Of a stretch of 58,802 nucleotides of DNA, positions 18,701 through 26,826 are shown one piece after another. Below the pieces are notes generated by a model. That model was not told the origin of the DNA. It did no database searches and saw only the letters and a list, made by a program, of their open reading frames with translations. The translations under genes were made by a program, and so were the position numbers. The DNA is from Solidesulfovibrio sp. Lineage in GTDB: Bacteria; Desulfobacterota; Desulfovibrionia; Desulfovibrionales; Desulfovibrionaceae. Position 1 is the first letter of the stretch. Every line of letters starts with the position of its first letter. The stretch covers positions 1-58,802 of the forward strand of contig NZ_JARKOZ010000155.1 in NCBI RefSeq assembly GCF_029978005.1, written 5' to 3'.

Positions 18701-19890
18701 TGCGCCGCTCCGGCGAGCCGGTCGCCCTCGCGCAGGGCGCCGCCCGGGGCGCAGGCCACGCGCTCGCCGGGGGACAGGCCGCTCAGGACATCGACGAAAC
18801 GCTCCCGGCCCCCGCCCTCGAAGGCTTCGGAGTCGGTCAGGTAGGTCTTGCCCTCGAACGTGGCGGCGAGAAAGGTCGCCCCGGTCTTGACCACCCGGAA
18901 GCGCAGCACGCCCCCCTCGTCCGCCACCACGGCCGTGGGCAGGTCGCCCCGGCGCTCCAGGCAGGCTTCCCGCACGAGGAGCTTCTCGGCGGTGCGGGCC
19001 GGCACGAACACCCGGCCGAACATGCCGGCCCGGGGCGGGCCGAGGCTTTCCGGCACGGCCTCGGGCAGGGCGCACTTGAGCTTGAAGGTGCGGCTGGCCG
19101 GGTCCACCCGGCCGACCACGGCCGAGACGGTCACGGCGAAGGGCTCCCCGGCCAGGGACGGCACGGCGGCCAGGAGCGTCTGCCCCTGGCGCAGGCCGGA
19201 AAGGAGCGACTCGTCCACTTGCGCCGTCAGTTCGTAGCCGCCGCCCGAGCGGTCCACCAGGGCCAGGGGGGAGCCGGCCGTGACGAAGGCCCCCTGGTCC
19301 ACGTAGCGCCGGGCCAGGATGCCGTCGAAGGGCGCGGCGATGCGGGTGTAGGCGCGAAGGGCGGCCAGCTCGCCGAGCTTGGCCGTGGCCGCCTTTTCCT
19401 GGGCGTCGGCGGCCTCCACCTGTCTGGCCAGGGCGTCGTATTCGGCCTTGGCCTTGTCGAAATCCTCCTGGCTCACCGCCCGCTGGGCAAGGAGCCTGCC
19501 CAGGCGCTCCATGGTGGTCCTGGCCAGGGCGGCCCGGGCGGAAAGGGCCTGGCGCTCCCGGGCGACCTGCTCGCGCGAGGCCGTCAGGCCCTGCTCCTGG
19601 CTGGTCAGGTCCCGGTCGTCGATGCGCATGATGGGCTGGCCGGCGCGCAGGGCGTCGCCCTCGCGGGCGGCGACGTCCTCCACCGTGCCTGTGAGCTTGC
19701 TGGCCAGAGTGACGCTCTGCCCGGACTCCACTTCGGCCGGAAACGAGCGGCATTCGACCACGGGACGGCGCTCCACGGTCGTTACGGGAGCCTCGACCGT
19801 ACGGATTTTCGGGGCATTGGCCGGCTTTTCGCCGGAACAGGCGGCCAGGGCGACGGCAAGACACAGTGGGGCGAGGAGGTGTTTGCGCAT
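18697..19890 (-). CDS. Periplasmic adaptor (HlyD/MFP) lipoprotein of the RND pump
   Basis: 397 residues from ATG 19890. Lipoprotein signal with lipobox LAAC (Cys at about 18), a barrel-sandwich (biotinyl-lipoyl-like) half near SKLTGTVEDVAAREGD, a coiled-coil hairpin about 85-150, the second lipoyl half (RIAAPFDGILARRYVDQG), then beta-barrel and membrane-proximal domains. It joins the permease to an outer-membrane channel. An alternative GTG start at 19908 follows AGGGGAT and would add six residues before the signal. Translationally coupled to the permease. Confidence 0.92.
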   Translation of the reverse strand: MRKHLLAPLCLAVALAACSGEKPANAPKIRTVEAPVTTVERRPVVECRSFPAEVESGQSVTLASKLTGTVEDVAAREGDALRAGQPIMRIDDRDLTSQEQGLTASREQVARERQALSARAALARTTMERLGRLLAQRAVSQEDFDKAKAEYDALARQVEAADAQEKAATAKLGELAALRAYTRIAAPFDGILARRYVDQGAFVTAGSPLALVDRSGGGYELTAQVDESLLSGLRQGQTLLAAVPSLAGEPFAVTVSAVVGRVDPASRTFKLKCALPEAVPESLGPPRAGMFGRVFVPARTAEKLLVREACLERRGDLPTAVVADEGGVLRFRVVKTGATFLAATFEGKTYLTDSEAFEGGGRERFVDVLSGLSPGERVACAPGGALREGDRLAGAAQ

Positions 19891-19952
19891 GGTTCCAGGA
19901 GATTCCACGCCATCCCCTGTTTGTCAACGTACGCCGACGCTCACTTCGCGCG

Positions 19953-20001
19953 GGTTGCATGCCCATGTATATTGCAGAGGCATGCAATATGGAATGCAAC
20001 C
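19953..20001. promoter_or_regulatory. Nested palindromes upstream of the RND operon
   Basis: Inner palindrome ATATTGC-N8-GCAATAT (19969-19990) lies between outer arms GGTTGCAT (19953-19960) and ATGCAACC (19994-20001). The block sits about 60-110 bases before the adaptor gene, where a TetR/AcrR-type repressor site would be expected. Confidence 0.5.
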
Positions 20002-20016
20002 TGCAACCCCGACGAG

Positions 20017-20048
20017 GGAGTCCAGAGGGCGACAGCCCTCTGGACTCC
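20017..20048. repeat. GC-rich intergenic repeat, copy 2 (hairpin)
   Basis: Perfect 14-base arms beginning GGAGTCCAGAG around the loop GACA, followed by CGGAGG. It matches the CCTCCGG ... CCAG ... CTGGAC pattern of the other repeat copies. Positioned between the histidine phosphatase 3' end and the RND operator. Confidence 0.55.
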
Positions 20049-20075
20049 GGAGGCTTTCTCCCGTGCCATCCCCCG

Positions 20076-20693
20076 TCAGGGGCCGGGGAAGCGCCAGGGG
20101 GCGACCGGGGCGCAGTTGACGGCTTCCACGCGCCAGACTTCCTCGGTGAGGTGCAGCACGTTGAGGCGGCAGTAGTCCTGGCCCAGGCGGAAAAGATGGC
20201 TCAGGTCGATGCCCAGGGCATGACAGAGCAGGGTGCGGTTGACGCCGCCGTGGGCCACAACCAGCACGTTGCCGTCGATGTCGGCCAGTTCGCGCAAGGC
20301 GGCCACGGCCCGGGCCTGGACGTCGCCGAAGCCCTCGCCGTCCCTGGGCCGGCAGCCGACCAGGTCGTGGCCCCGGCGTTCGTAGTCGCCGGGGAAGCGC
20401 TCCTTGACCTCTTCCACGGTGAGGCCTTCCCACTGGCCCAGGTCGATTTCGCGAAGGCGCGGTTCCGGGCGCACCGGGATGTCGCGGCCGGCCAGGACGA
20501 TGGCGGCGGTCTCCAGGCAGCGGGTCAGGTCCGAGGACACGGCGGCGGCGAAGGGCACGTCGGCCAGGGGCTCGCGCCAAAGGGCCGCCTGCGTCCGGCC
20601 CTCCGCGGCGAGGGGAAAATCCGTCTGGCCGATGAACCGCCGGGGCCGCTGCTGGAAGATCGCGCCGTGGCGCATGAGGTAGACGACGCTCAC
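20076..20693 (-). CDS. Histidine phosphatase family protein (CobC/phosphoglycerate-mutase-like)
   Basis: 205 residues. Phosphohistidine motif LMRHG near residue 6, second RHG-superfamily region SSDLTRCLETAAI, the acidic EIDLGQWEGLT stretch and distal VVAHGGVNRTL (second catalytic His). EIDLGQWEG resembles alpha-ribazole phosphatase CobC, but there is no cobalamin gene nearby. It is the last gene of the mop-associated block, 83 bases past the nucleotidyltransferase-HD gene. A role in removing phosphate from a cofactor-related intermediate is a guess. Confidence 0.85.
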   Translation of the reverse strand: MSVVYLMRHGAIFQQRPRRFIGQTDFPLAAEGRTQAALWREPLADVPFAAAVSSDLTRCLETAAIVLAGRDIPVRPEPRLREIDLGQWEGLTVEEVKERFPGDYERRGHDLVGCRPRDGEGFGDVQARAVAALRELADIDGNVLVVAHGGVNRTLLCHALGIDLSHLFRLGQDYCRLNVLHLTEEVWRVEAVNCAPVAPWRFPGP

Positions 20694-20754
20694 CGAACCC
20701 CCTTCCGGCCCGAGACGTTCGGCCGTCAGCCATTATCACCCAACCCTTTCCCCC

Positions 20755-20817
20755 CATCAAGGGGGTCCGGGGGGAATTATTCCCCCCGGCGAGGTCCAGG
20801 GGCGGCGCCCCTGGCCT
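20755..20817. repeat. GC-rich intergenic repeat, copy 3, containing a gene's stop codon
   Basis: Same module as copy 1 (CATCA, CCGGGGGG/CCCCCCGG hairpin, GGTCCAGG plus second hairpin). The upstream nucleotidyltransferase-HD frame runs through it and terminates at the TAA in the hairpin loop (20777-20779). Confidence 0.65.
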
Positions 20818-21997
20818 TGGCCGCCGCGTAGGCCTCGGCCGGGGGCGGGCCGGGGCGGAAGCCGGCGGCCTTGATGACGTCCTCGGCCCTGGCCCCCATT
20901 TGGGCCTCGACCCGGGCCAGGACGCGCAGGGCGTTGCCCCGGCGGCGGACGATGGCGGCGGCGGCCTCGGGATCGTGGGCGAACAGGTCGAGCTTCTGGC
21001 CGAAGCGGGAGGCCACGGGCACGAGCCAGCGGCCGAAGACGAACTTGTCGGCCAGGTAGACGATTTCCTTTTCGGTCAGGGGCGCGTCGTCGGCCAGCAG
21101 GCAGTCGCGGTGGGCGGCCACGATGGGCGCGGCCGCGTCGAAATCCAGGGATTCGAGCAGCGCTCCGCCGGCGGCCTCGTGGTGCTTGTTGCCCTTGGCC
21201 ACGTCGTGGAGCAGGGCGGCGGATTTGACCAGGGCCACGTCGAGGCTCGCTCCGGCGGCGTTGAGCGCCTTGGCCAGGGCCTCGGCCACGGCGGCCACGC
21301 CTCGGGCGTGGGCCAGCCCCTGGGGCGGGACCTTCTCGATGGCGAGCAGGGCCTCGGCCTCGGCCGGGGTGGGGATGCCCCGGCGGGGGGCCAGGGCGCG
21401 CAGGGCGGCGTAGTCGTCCGGGGTGTCCATGTCGGCCAGGATGTTGGCGTCCGGGACGGCGACCTCCTCGAAGGGGAACGGGGCCAGGGCCTGGCGCAGG
21501 CCGCCGTTGCCCACGTGGGCCAGAAGACGCGGGACGATGGCGGCGCGCAGGCAGGGCGGATGGCCGCGTTCGCCGGAAAAGACCGGATAGACCACGTCAG
21601 GCGCGTCTTCCTCTTCCAGGCGCGAAAGCAACCGCGCCGCCGTGGCCGGCCGGAAAAGCGGCACATCCACCGGGGTGATGCACAAGGCGCGGCAGTCCCC
21701 GGGCAGGGCGGCCAGTCCCGCCTTGACCGTGGAGAACATGCCGGTCTCGTAGTCCGGGTTGTGCACGGTGCGCAGGCTCAGGCGGCGCGCCTCATCGGTC
21801 ACTTCCGGGGCGCGGTGGCCGGTGACGACCAGGATGTCGCCGACGCCGGCCCGGCGGAAGGCCCCGGCCAGGCAGGCCAGGGCGCTTCGCCCGTCGGTCA
21901 GGGGCAGGAGCGGCTTGAAGCGCGCCCCCATGCGCGAGGAGAGCCCGCCGGCCAGGACCACGGCGCAGGCCCGGGGAAAGGAGCGCCGCGCGGTCAT
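20777..21997 (-). CDS. MobA-like nucleotidyltransferase fused to an HD phosphohydrolase domain (DVU_1551-type)
   Basis: 406 residues. Residues 8-195 form a MobA/MocA-like nucleotidyltransferase (VVLAGGLSSRMG, PVFSGERGHPP, ADMDTPDDY). Residues about 225-370 form an HD domain (SAALLHDVAKG, VAAHRDCL). In Mo hydroxylase systems MocA attaches CMP to molybdopterin; that role fits here because Mop binds molybdopterin cytosine dinucleotide. What the HD domain hydrolyses is unknown. The start overlaps the xdhC stop (ATGA). The last ten or so residues and the stop are encoded by a GC-rich repeat element. Confidence 0.88.
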   Translation of the reverse strand: MTARRSFPRACAVVLAGGLSSRMGARFKPLLPLTDGRSALACLAGAFRRAGVGDILVVTGHRAPEVTDEARRLSLRTVHNPDYETGMFSTVKAGLAALPGDCRALCITPVDVPLFRPATAARLLSRLEEEDAPDVVYPVFSGERGHPPCLRAAIVPRLLAHVGNGGLRQALAPFPFEEVAVPDANILADMDTPDDYAALRALAPRRGIPTPAEAEALLAIEKVPPQGLAHARGVAAVAEALAKALNAAGASLDVALVKSAALLHDVAKGNKHHEAAGGALLESLDFDAAAPIVAAHRDCLLADDAPLTEKEIVYLADKFVFGRWLVPVASRFGQKLDLFAHDPEAAAAIVRRRGNALRVLARVEAQMGARAEDVIKAAGFRPGPPPAEAYAAAKARGAAPGPRRGE

Positions 21998-23028
21998 GGC
22001 CGCGCGCCGGCCCGGCAAGCGATCATCTCGGCCACGATGCTCACCGCGATCTCTTCGGGCGTCTCGGCCTCGATCTCGAGGCCGATGGGGCTTTTCACCC
22101 GGGCGATGTCGGCCTTGGTGAAGCCGGCGGCCAGCATCTTGTCGTAGATGGCGTCGCGCTTGGGGAGCGAGCCGATCATGCCGATGTAGGCGGCCGGGGT
22201 GCGCAGGGCCTCGGCCAGGGCCTCGGCGTCGTGGGCGTGGCCGCGCGTGACGATGACCAGGAAGGCGTCGGGGCCGATGGCCCGGCCGGCGAACCAGCCC
22301 GCGGCCGGGTCGATGACGGCCGTTTCGGCGGCGAAGGGGAAGCGCTCGGGGGCGGCGAATTCCGCCCGGTCGTCGAGGACCGTGACCCGGAAGCCGACCA
22401 TGGCCGCGATCTGCGCCGTGGGCCGGCTGACGTGGCCGCCGCCGCAGATGAGAAGCGGCGTGGGCGAGGCTACCGGCTCCAGGAAGAAGCTGCGGCCGGC
22501 GCAGTCAAGGACCACCGGGGCCGTGACGCGCCTGCCCCGCTCCCTGGCGGCGGCGAGCGCCGCCTCGCCGGGATCGGGTCCGGCGAAGCCGCCGCCTGGC
22601 GGCAGCAGCGTGCTTCCCGGGTCGCCCGGGCCGTCCAGGGGCGTGAGCACGAGGGCCCGGCCACCCTTGGCCAGGATGTCCTCCAGGGCGGCGTACAGGG
22701 ATGTGGTGGCCGCGTCGGGGTTCAGGCGCTCCAGGAAGACGCGCATGCGGCCGCCGCAGATGAGGTCCGCCCCCTTTTCGGCCTGGCCGGTCATGTCGAA
22801 GTCCATGAGGCGGGAGGCTCCCGAGTCGAGGACCTGTCTGCCGGCGGCGATGACCTGGCCCTCGGCCAGGCCGCCGCCCACCGTGCCGGCGATGGCGTCG
22901 CCCTCGAAGACGAGCATCTTGGAGCCGGCGGTGCGCGGCGTGGAGCCTTCGCTTGTCACGATGGTGGCCGCGACCGCGGGCCGTCCCTGGGCCAAGGTGG
23001 AATTGATGGCGCGAATGAGTTCGATCAT
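21994..23028 (-). CDS. xdhC: XdhC/CoxI family molybdenum-hydroxylase maturation protein
   Basis: 344 residues. N-terminal XdhC domain (VTSEGSTPRTAGSKMLV, TVGGGLAEGQV, ICGGRMRVFLE) and C-terminal Rossmann domain (LLICGGGHVSRPTAQIA, VLDDRAEF). XdhC proteins bind the Mo cofactor and deliver the sulfurated form to xanthine-dehydrogenase-family enzymes. The nearest client is Mop, seven genes upstream on the same strand. Both ends overlap neighbours by ATGA, which implies tight co-expression. Confidence 0.93.
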   Translation of the reverse strand: MIELIRAINSTLAQGRPAVAATIVTSEGSTPRTAGSKMLVFEGDAIAGTVGGGLAEGQVIAAGRQVLDSGASRLMDFDMTGQAEKGADLICGGRMRVFLERLNPDAATTSLYAALEDILAKGGRALVLTPLDGPGDPGSTLLPPGGGFAGPDPGEAALAAARERGRRVTAPVVLDCAGRSFFLEPVASPTPLLICGGGHVSRPTAQIAAMVGFRVTVLDDRAEFAAPERFPFAAETAVIDPAAGWFAGRAIGPDAFLVIVTRGHAHDAEALAEALRTPAAYIGMIGSLPKRDAIYDKMLAAGFTKADIARVKSPIGLEIEAETPEEIAVSIVAEMIACRAGARP

Positions 23029-24086
23029 GGGCGATTGGCCGCTCCCTTGGCTGGATTGACGAGTTTCGGGCCGTGCTCGCCGCGCACGATGCGGCCGAGG
23101 ATGGGGCCCAGGCGGCGAAGCCCGCTGCCGCAGGGGCAGGGGCCGGGAAGCCAGCGCGCGGCGTCGCCGGTACGGTAGCGCACGAAGGGCATGCCGCGCG
23201 CGGTCAGCGTCGTGAAGACCACCTCGCCCGCCTGGCCGTCCGGCAGGGGGGAACCCGTGGCCATGTCCACGACCTCGAAAAAGAGTTCCGTTTCGCGCAG
23301 ATGGTAGCCGGCGAAGGCCTCGCATTCCACCCCGCCGCCGTAGCCCATCTCCGTGGCCCCGTAGTGGTCGAAGACCACGGCCCCGAACCGGTCGGCCAGG
23401 AGCTCCTTCCAGCCCTCGGGCAGGGCCTCGGCCGAGAGCAGGACGTTTCGCAGGGTATCCCTGGCGGCGGCGCACACGGCCGCGTCGTCCAGGGCTCGCC
23501 TGATCTGGGAGGGCGCGGCCACCAGCACGTCGGGCCGGTGCGTTTCGAGGTCCCGGCGCAGGTTTCCCGGGTCGCCCGTGGGGTCGCCGAGCAGGCCCCG
23601 GGCGGACAGGCGCGGCAGCGTCCGGCACAGCAGGTCGCCGATGCTGTCCGGCCGCTCCCCGGGCATGAGGATGAGCACCGTGTCGCCGGGCTCGACCAGC
23701 GTGGCGATGCCGACATGGAAAAAGCGGCGGATGTCCTCCACGTCGGCGGCGGTGAAGGCCACGCGCTTGGGCGCGCCGGTGGTGCCGGAGGTGGAAAGCG
23801 TCACCATCCGGGCCACGTCGTCCTGGGACACGGCCAGGAACCGGGCGTGGCCCCCGGTCAGGTCGGCCGGGGTTGTGAAGGGCAGGGCCTGGAACTCGGC
23901 CAGGCTGCGCGGGAAATCCGCCGGCAGCGCGCCCAGGCGTTCGCGGTAGAAAGGGGCCCTGGCCGCGTGGCGCACGGCCCGGCCGAGGGCGGGGAGCCGC
24001 CAGCGGGCGAGCGCCTCGGGATCGGGGGCCGCGCCCGGCCGGCCGAGGCCGGCGGCGACGAGGGCGTCCACCGGGCTTGGTCTCAC
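23025..24086 (-). CDS. Short AMP-dependent ligase-like protein (PaaK/DVU_1553-type)
   Basis: 353 residues from GTG 24086 (GGGAGG upstream; GTGA overlap with the radical SAM stop). Phenylacetate-CoA-ligase-like adenylation core: TLSTSGTTGAPKR near residue 95, HYGATEMGYGG, YRTGD and a CPCGSG Cys pair. It ends soon after the region following YRTGD. It therefore lacks the mobile C-terminal AMP-binding lid (with its catalytic Lys) present in full PaaK proteins of about 430 residues. It may adenylate a substrate without making a CoA ester, or hand it to a partner. Substrate unknown. Confidence 0.82.
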   Translation of the reverse strand: MRPSPVDALVAAGLGRPGAAPDPEALARWRLPALGRAVRHAARAPFYRERLGALPADFPRSLAEFQALPFTTPADLTGGHARFLAVSQDDVARMVTLSTSGTTGAPKRVAFTAADVEDIRRFFHVGIATLVEPGDTVLILMPGERPDSIGDLLCRTLPRLSARGLLGDPTGDPGNLRRDLETHRPDVLVAAPSQIRRALDDAAVCAAARDTLRNVLLSAEALPEGWKELLADRFGAVVFDHYGATEMGYGGGVECEAFAGYHLRETELFFEVVDMATGSPLPDGQAGEVVFTTLTARGMPFVRYRTGDAARWLPGPCPCGSGLRRLGPILGRIVRGEHGPKLVNPAKGAANRP

Positions 24087-25435
24087 GGCTGCCTCCCCCG
24101 ATGGAGCGTGCGGCCGTCCGCGGCCGTGAGGTTGTAGAGGCAAAAGGGGACCAGCCGGTTGTCGGGCGTGGCCACGTGGATGCAGCAGCCGCGCACGCGC
24201 TCGAGGTCGAGCGTCCAGGCGTCCTGGAAGGCCATGGCCGAGATGGTGAGCCGCTTGGAGGTGGCGGCGTCGGCCAGGAAGCGGTCGAAGTCGTCGGCCG
24301 GGCCGGAGCTTTCCGGCGGAAAGGTCGGCGCGGCCCATTGCCGGGCCACGAAGCTCTTGGCCCGGCGCGCCCCCTCGTCGGCGGCGATGGGGGCAGGGGA
24401 ACAGCAGGTCTTGCCCGTGGCGGCGGCCGGCGAAAGCCCGTCCTCGCCTGTCAGCAGATAGGGCTGGGAAAAGGAGCACAGGGAATGCTCGCAGCCCGGG
24501 GGATGGAAGTGCCCGGCCCGGATCATGCCGCCGGTTTGTTCCTCCAGGCCGCGCATGAGGTCGGGCAGGGTCACGCGCGCGCCGTCCCCGGACTGCCAGG
24601 GAAAGCGGCCGAAGGAGCTCACGGGCTGGAAATGCACGCCGCGCACGCCCGGGGCCTTGGCCCGGGCCAGGCGCACGAGGTCGCCGAGCTGGCCGTCGTT
24701 GACCCCCGGGGCCACGGTCGGCACGAGCACCACGCCGATGCCGGTTGCCACGCAGGCGTCGATGGCCTTGAGCTTTTTGTCCAGAAGCGGCGCGCCGCGA
24801 AGCGTCCGGCAGGCGTCGTCGTCGCCGTCGAACTGCAAAAAGACCGAGGCCAGGCCGGCGTCGGCCAGGCGCGCGGCCAGGGTCGGGTCGTCGGCCAGGC
24901 GCAGGCCGTTGGTGTTCACCTGCACGAAGGAAAACCCGGCCCGGCGGCAGGCGGCCACCACCTCGGGCAGGTCGTCGCGCACGGTGGGCTCGCCGCCGGA
25001 AAGCTGCACGTTGACCGGCCCGACCACCTCGAAAATGCTGGTGAAACGCGCCGCGAGCTCGTCGAGGGAGGGGTCCGGGCCGGGTTCCTCGCCAGCGGCG
25101 GCGAAGCAGACCGGGCAGCGCAGGTTGCACCGGCCGGTGACCTCGAAAAGGGCGGTGCAGGTGCGCTGGCCGTGTTCCGGGCACAGGCCGCAATCGTGGG
25201 GGCAGCCCAGGCGCGATTCGGTCAGGCGCGGCGGCGGCTCGCCCGGGGCCTTTGGCCGGTTCCAGCCGGAAAGCCCGGGAGGGCCGTGCCAGAACCGGAC
25301 ACGGAACTCCCCGTGCTCCGGGCAGGTCTTGACGACGTAGCCGTCCGGGCCGTCGCACTCGCGCCGGGCGGCCACCCGGCGCAGGCACACCGGGCAAAGG
25401 CTCGTGGTCGGAAAGGAACCGGTGGGCGCGGTCAT
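24083..25435 (-). CDS. trsS: Radical SAM protein (TrsS/DVU_1554-type)
   Basis: 450 residues. N-terminal Cys-rich knuckles (CPVCLRRV, TCPEHGEF, CGLCPEHG), then the radical SAM cluster CNLRCPVC near residue 105 and a GGEPTVRDDL motif. A C-terminal Cys-containing domain follows (CCSPAPI, GCCIHVATPD). It resembles the tungsten/molybdenum-locus radical SAM proteins. From memory, this family is named TrsS and some members are selenoproteins; here all visible sites are Cys and no in-frame TGA is read through. It should cleave S-adenosylmethionine to modify a cofactor or peptide; the substrate is unknown. One base separates its start from the next gene's stop. Confidence 0.88.
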   Translation of the reverse strand: MTAPTGSFPTTSLCPVCLRRVAARRECDGPDGYVVKTCPEHGEFRVRFWHGPPGLSGWNRPKAPGEPPPRLTESRLGCPHDCGLCPEHGQRTCTALFEVTGRCNLRCPVCFAAAGEEPGPDPSLDELAARFTSIFEVVGPVNVQLSGGEPTVRDDLPEVVAACRRAGFSFVQVNTNGLRLADDPTLAARLADAGLASVFLQFDGDDDACRTLRGAPLLDKKLKAIDACVATGIGVVLVPTVAPGVNDGQLGDLVRLARAKAPGVRGVHFQPVSSFGRFPWQSGDGARVTLPDLMRGLEEQTGGMIRAGHFHPPGCEHSLCSFSQPYLLTGEDGLSPAAATGKTCCSPAPIAADEGARRAKSFVARQWAAPTFPPESSGPADDFDRFLADAATSKRLTISAMAFQDAWTLDLERVRGCCIHVATPDNRLVPFCLYNLTAADGRTLHRGRQP

Positions 25436-25436
25436 G

Positions 25437-25880
25437 TCATTCCCGGGGCAGCGACGGATCGATGCCGGCCTCGGTCAGAATGGTGAGTATTTGCGTCCAG
25501 GCCTCGGCCAGCAGGCCGCCGCAGCGGGTCATGTCCGGCTTGCCGTCGCCCATCACGGCCTGGCAGGTGATGTCGCCGAAATCCGGCACCACCCGGTCGC
25601 GGAACCAGTCCACGAACTCGGTGACGAAGAGGTCGGCCCGCTCATGGGGCATCTCCTCCTCCCGGCCCCGGCCGACGTACAGGCCGAGCACCAGGCAGCC
25701 GCCGGTGAGGATGCCGCAGGTGAGTCCCGAGGCGCCCATGCCGTGGCACACGCCCGACGTGGCGCGCACCAGCTCCCAGTTCTCGACGCCCTGGGCGCGC
25801 AGGGCCAGCAGCATGAGGATCTGGCTGCAACAGTAGTTCTTGGCCGCAAGGGGCATGATTTCGAGCATGACGGGATTCAT
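25437..25880 (-). CDS. C-GCAxxG-C-C family redox protein (DVU_1555-type)
   Basis: 147 residues. Conserved pattern: YCCSQ near residue 16, CHGMGASGLTCG near residue 45, a further GGC, and later Cys (ITCQAVMGD, TRCGG). The family is thought to bind an Fe-S or other redox centre, but its reaction is not established. It is embedded between the radical SAM and methyltransferase genes with a four-base overlap to the latter, so it is likely an obligate part of the same pathway. Confidence 0.88.
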   Translation of the reverse strand: MNPVMLEIMPLAAKNYCCSQILMLLALRAQGVENWELVRATSGVCHGMGASGLTCGILTGGCLVLGLYVGRGREEEMPHERADLFVTEFVDWFRDRVVPDFGDITCQAVMGDGKPDMTRCGGLLAEAWTQILTILTEAGIDPSLPRE

Positions 25881-26569
25881 GAAGTCTCCTTGGCGGCCAC
25901 GAGCAGACAATAGCCCAGGCGCGGACGCGGTCCGCCGGCGCATGCCGGATCGCGGCCCGTGATCATGGCGACGACGCTTTTGGCCGAGCCCAGGGCGAAG
26001 GTCAGGCGACAGGCCAGTTCGGTCAGAAGCCGGGTGTGGTCCTCGAAGAAAAGGGGTTTGAAGCCGGCATGGGCGATTTGGCCCATCAGGACCTCGCGGG
26101 GGACGGCCCCGGCGATGCAGCCGGCCGCGCCGTCGCCCGGCGGTCCGCCGGCGCGCAGGTAGAGGTCGGAAAGGGCGAGCAGTCCGCCCGGGCGCAGCAC
26201 GCGGGCGATCTCGGACAGACTCGCCGGCGCATCGCCCGTGGCCGAGAGCACGCATTCGCAAAAGACGCCGTCCAGGCAGCCGTCGCGAAGGGGAAGAGCC
26301 TGGGCGCGGCCCCGCAGCGCCGGACCGTGGGCGGCGGCCTGGGCCGAAAACGCCTCGGAGGCGTCGAGGCCCAGGGCGAAAAGCCCTTCCCTCGCCAGGC
26401 GGCCGAGCGTCAGACCCGGGCCGCAGCCGAGGTCCAACACCCTGTCCGCGGGCGAAAACCGGCAGGCCGCCAGAGCCTTCTCGGTCAGGGCCAGCCCGCC
26501 GGGCCGCAAGGCATCGCCGGCCACGCGCCGGAAATCCTCGCGTTCGTAGGGCGCGGCGGCCAGGGCCAC
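25877..26569 (-). CDS. trsM: SAM-dependent methyltransferase (TrsM/DVU_1556-type)
   Basis: 230 residues from GTG 26569, whose first base is the last base of the preceding TAG stop. Class I methyltransferase fold: VLDLGCGPGLTLGRLA (SAM loop), LGLDAS, ALPLRDGCLDGVFCECVLS and the post-motif RVLRPGGLLALSDLY. It resembles the UbiE/arsenite-methyltransferase-like group. Which molecule is methylated is unknown. Its fixed place between the small redox protein and the C-GCAxxG-C-C protein suggests cofactor modification. The gene name is from memory of the family annotation. Confidence 0.85.
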   Translation of the reverse strand: MALAAAPYEREDFRRVAGDALRPGGLALTEKALAACRFSPADRVLDLGCGPGLTLGRLAREGLFALGLDASEAFSAQAAAHGPALRGRAQALPLRDGCLDGVFCECVLSATGDAPASLSEIARVLRPGGLLALSDLYLRAGGPPGDGAAGCIAGAVPREVLMGQIAHAGFKPLFFEDHTRLLTELACRLTFALGSAKSVVAMITGRDPACAGGPRPRLGYCLLVAAKETS

Positions 26570-26784
26570 TACTTGTCCTCCAGCAGCTGCTCCACTTCCA
26601 GCATTTTGCCCATGGCGACGTACTCGGGCAAAAGCGCCATGTTGCACCTGGGGCAGGTGAGCACCTGGATGGTGAAGCCGCCTTCGAGATAAGTGACCGA
26701 GGCGTCCCGAGGCTCCAGGGGATCCCCGCAGGAGCAGCAGATCCAGTCGCCGGATTGGGGCAGATAAACCAGTGATTCAGCCAT
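26569..26784 (-). CDS. Small two-CxxC redox or zinc-ribbon protein (DVU_1557-type)
   Basis: 71 residues with CCSC near residue 17 and CPRC near residue 45. The spacing matches a small zinc ribbon or rubredoxin-like fold. No membrane segment is present. It is encoded directly before the methyltransferase and 42 bases after the FAD/Fe-S protein. It could be an electron carrier for the radical SAM or FAD protein, or a metal chaperone; sequence alone does not decide. Confidence 0.85.
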   Translation of the reverse strand: MAESLVYLPQSGDWICCSCGDPLEPRDASVTYLEGGFTIQVLTCPRCNMALLPEYVAMGKMLEVEQLLEDK

Positions 26785-26826
26785 CGGTGTGTCTCCGTGC
26801 CTCCGGTCGCCGGAGGCCTCTTCCTC

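Noticed and set aside
24083-25435. Possible selenocysteine site in the radical SAM protein
   Set aside because: The family is reported from memory to include selenoproteins, but the frame has no internal TGA and all candidate positions are Cys here.
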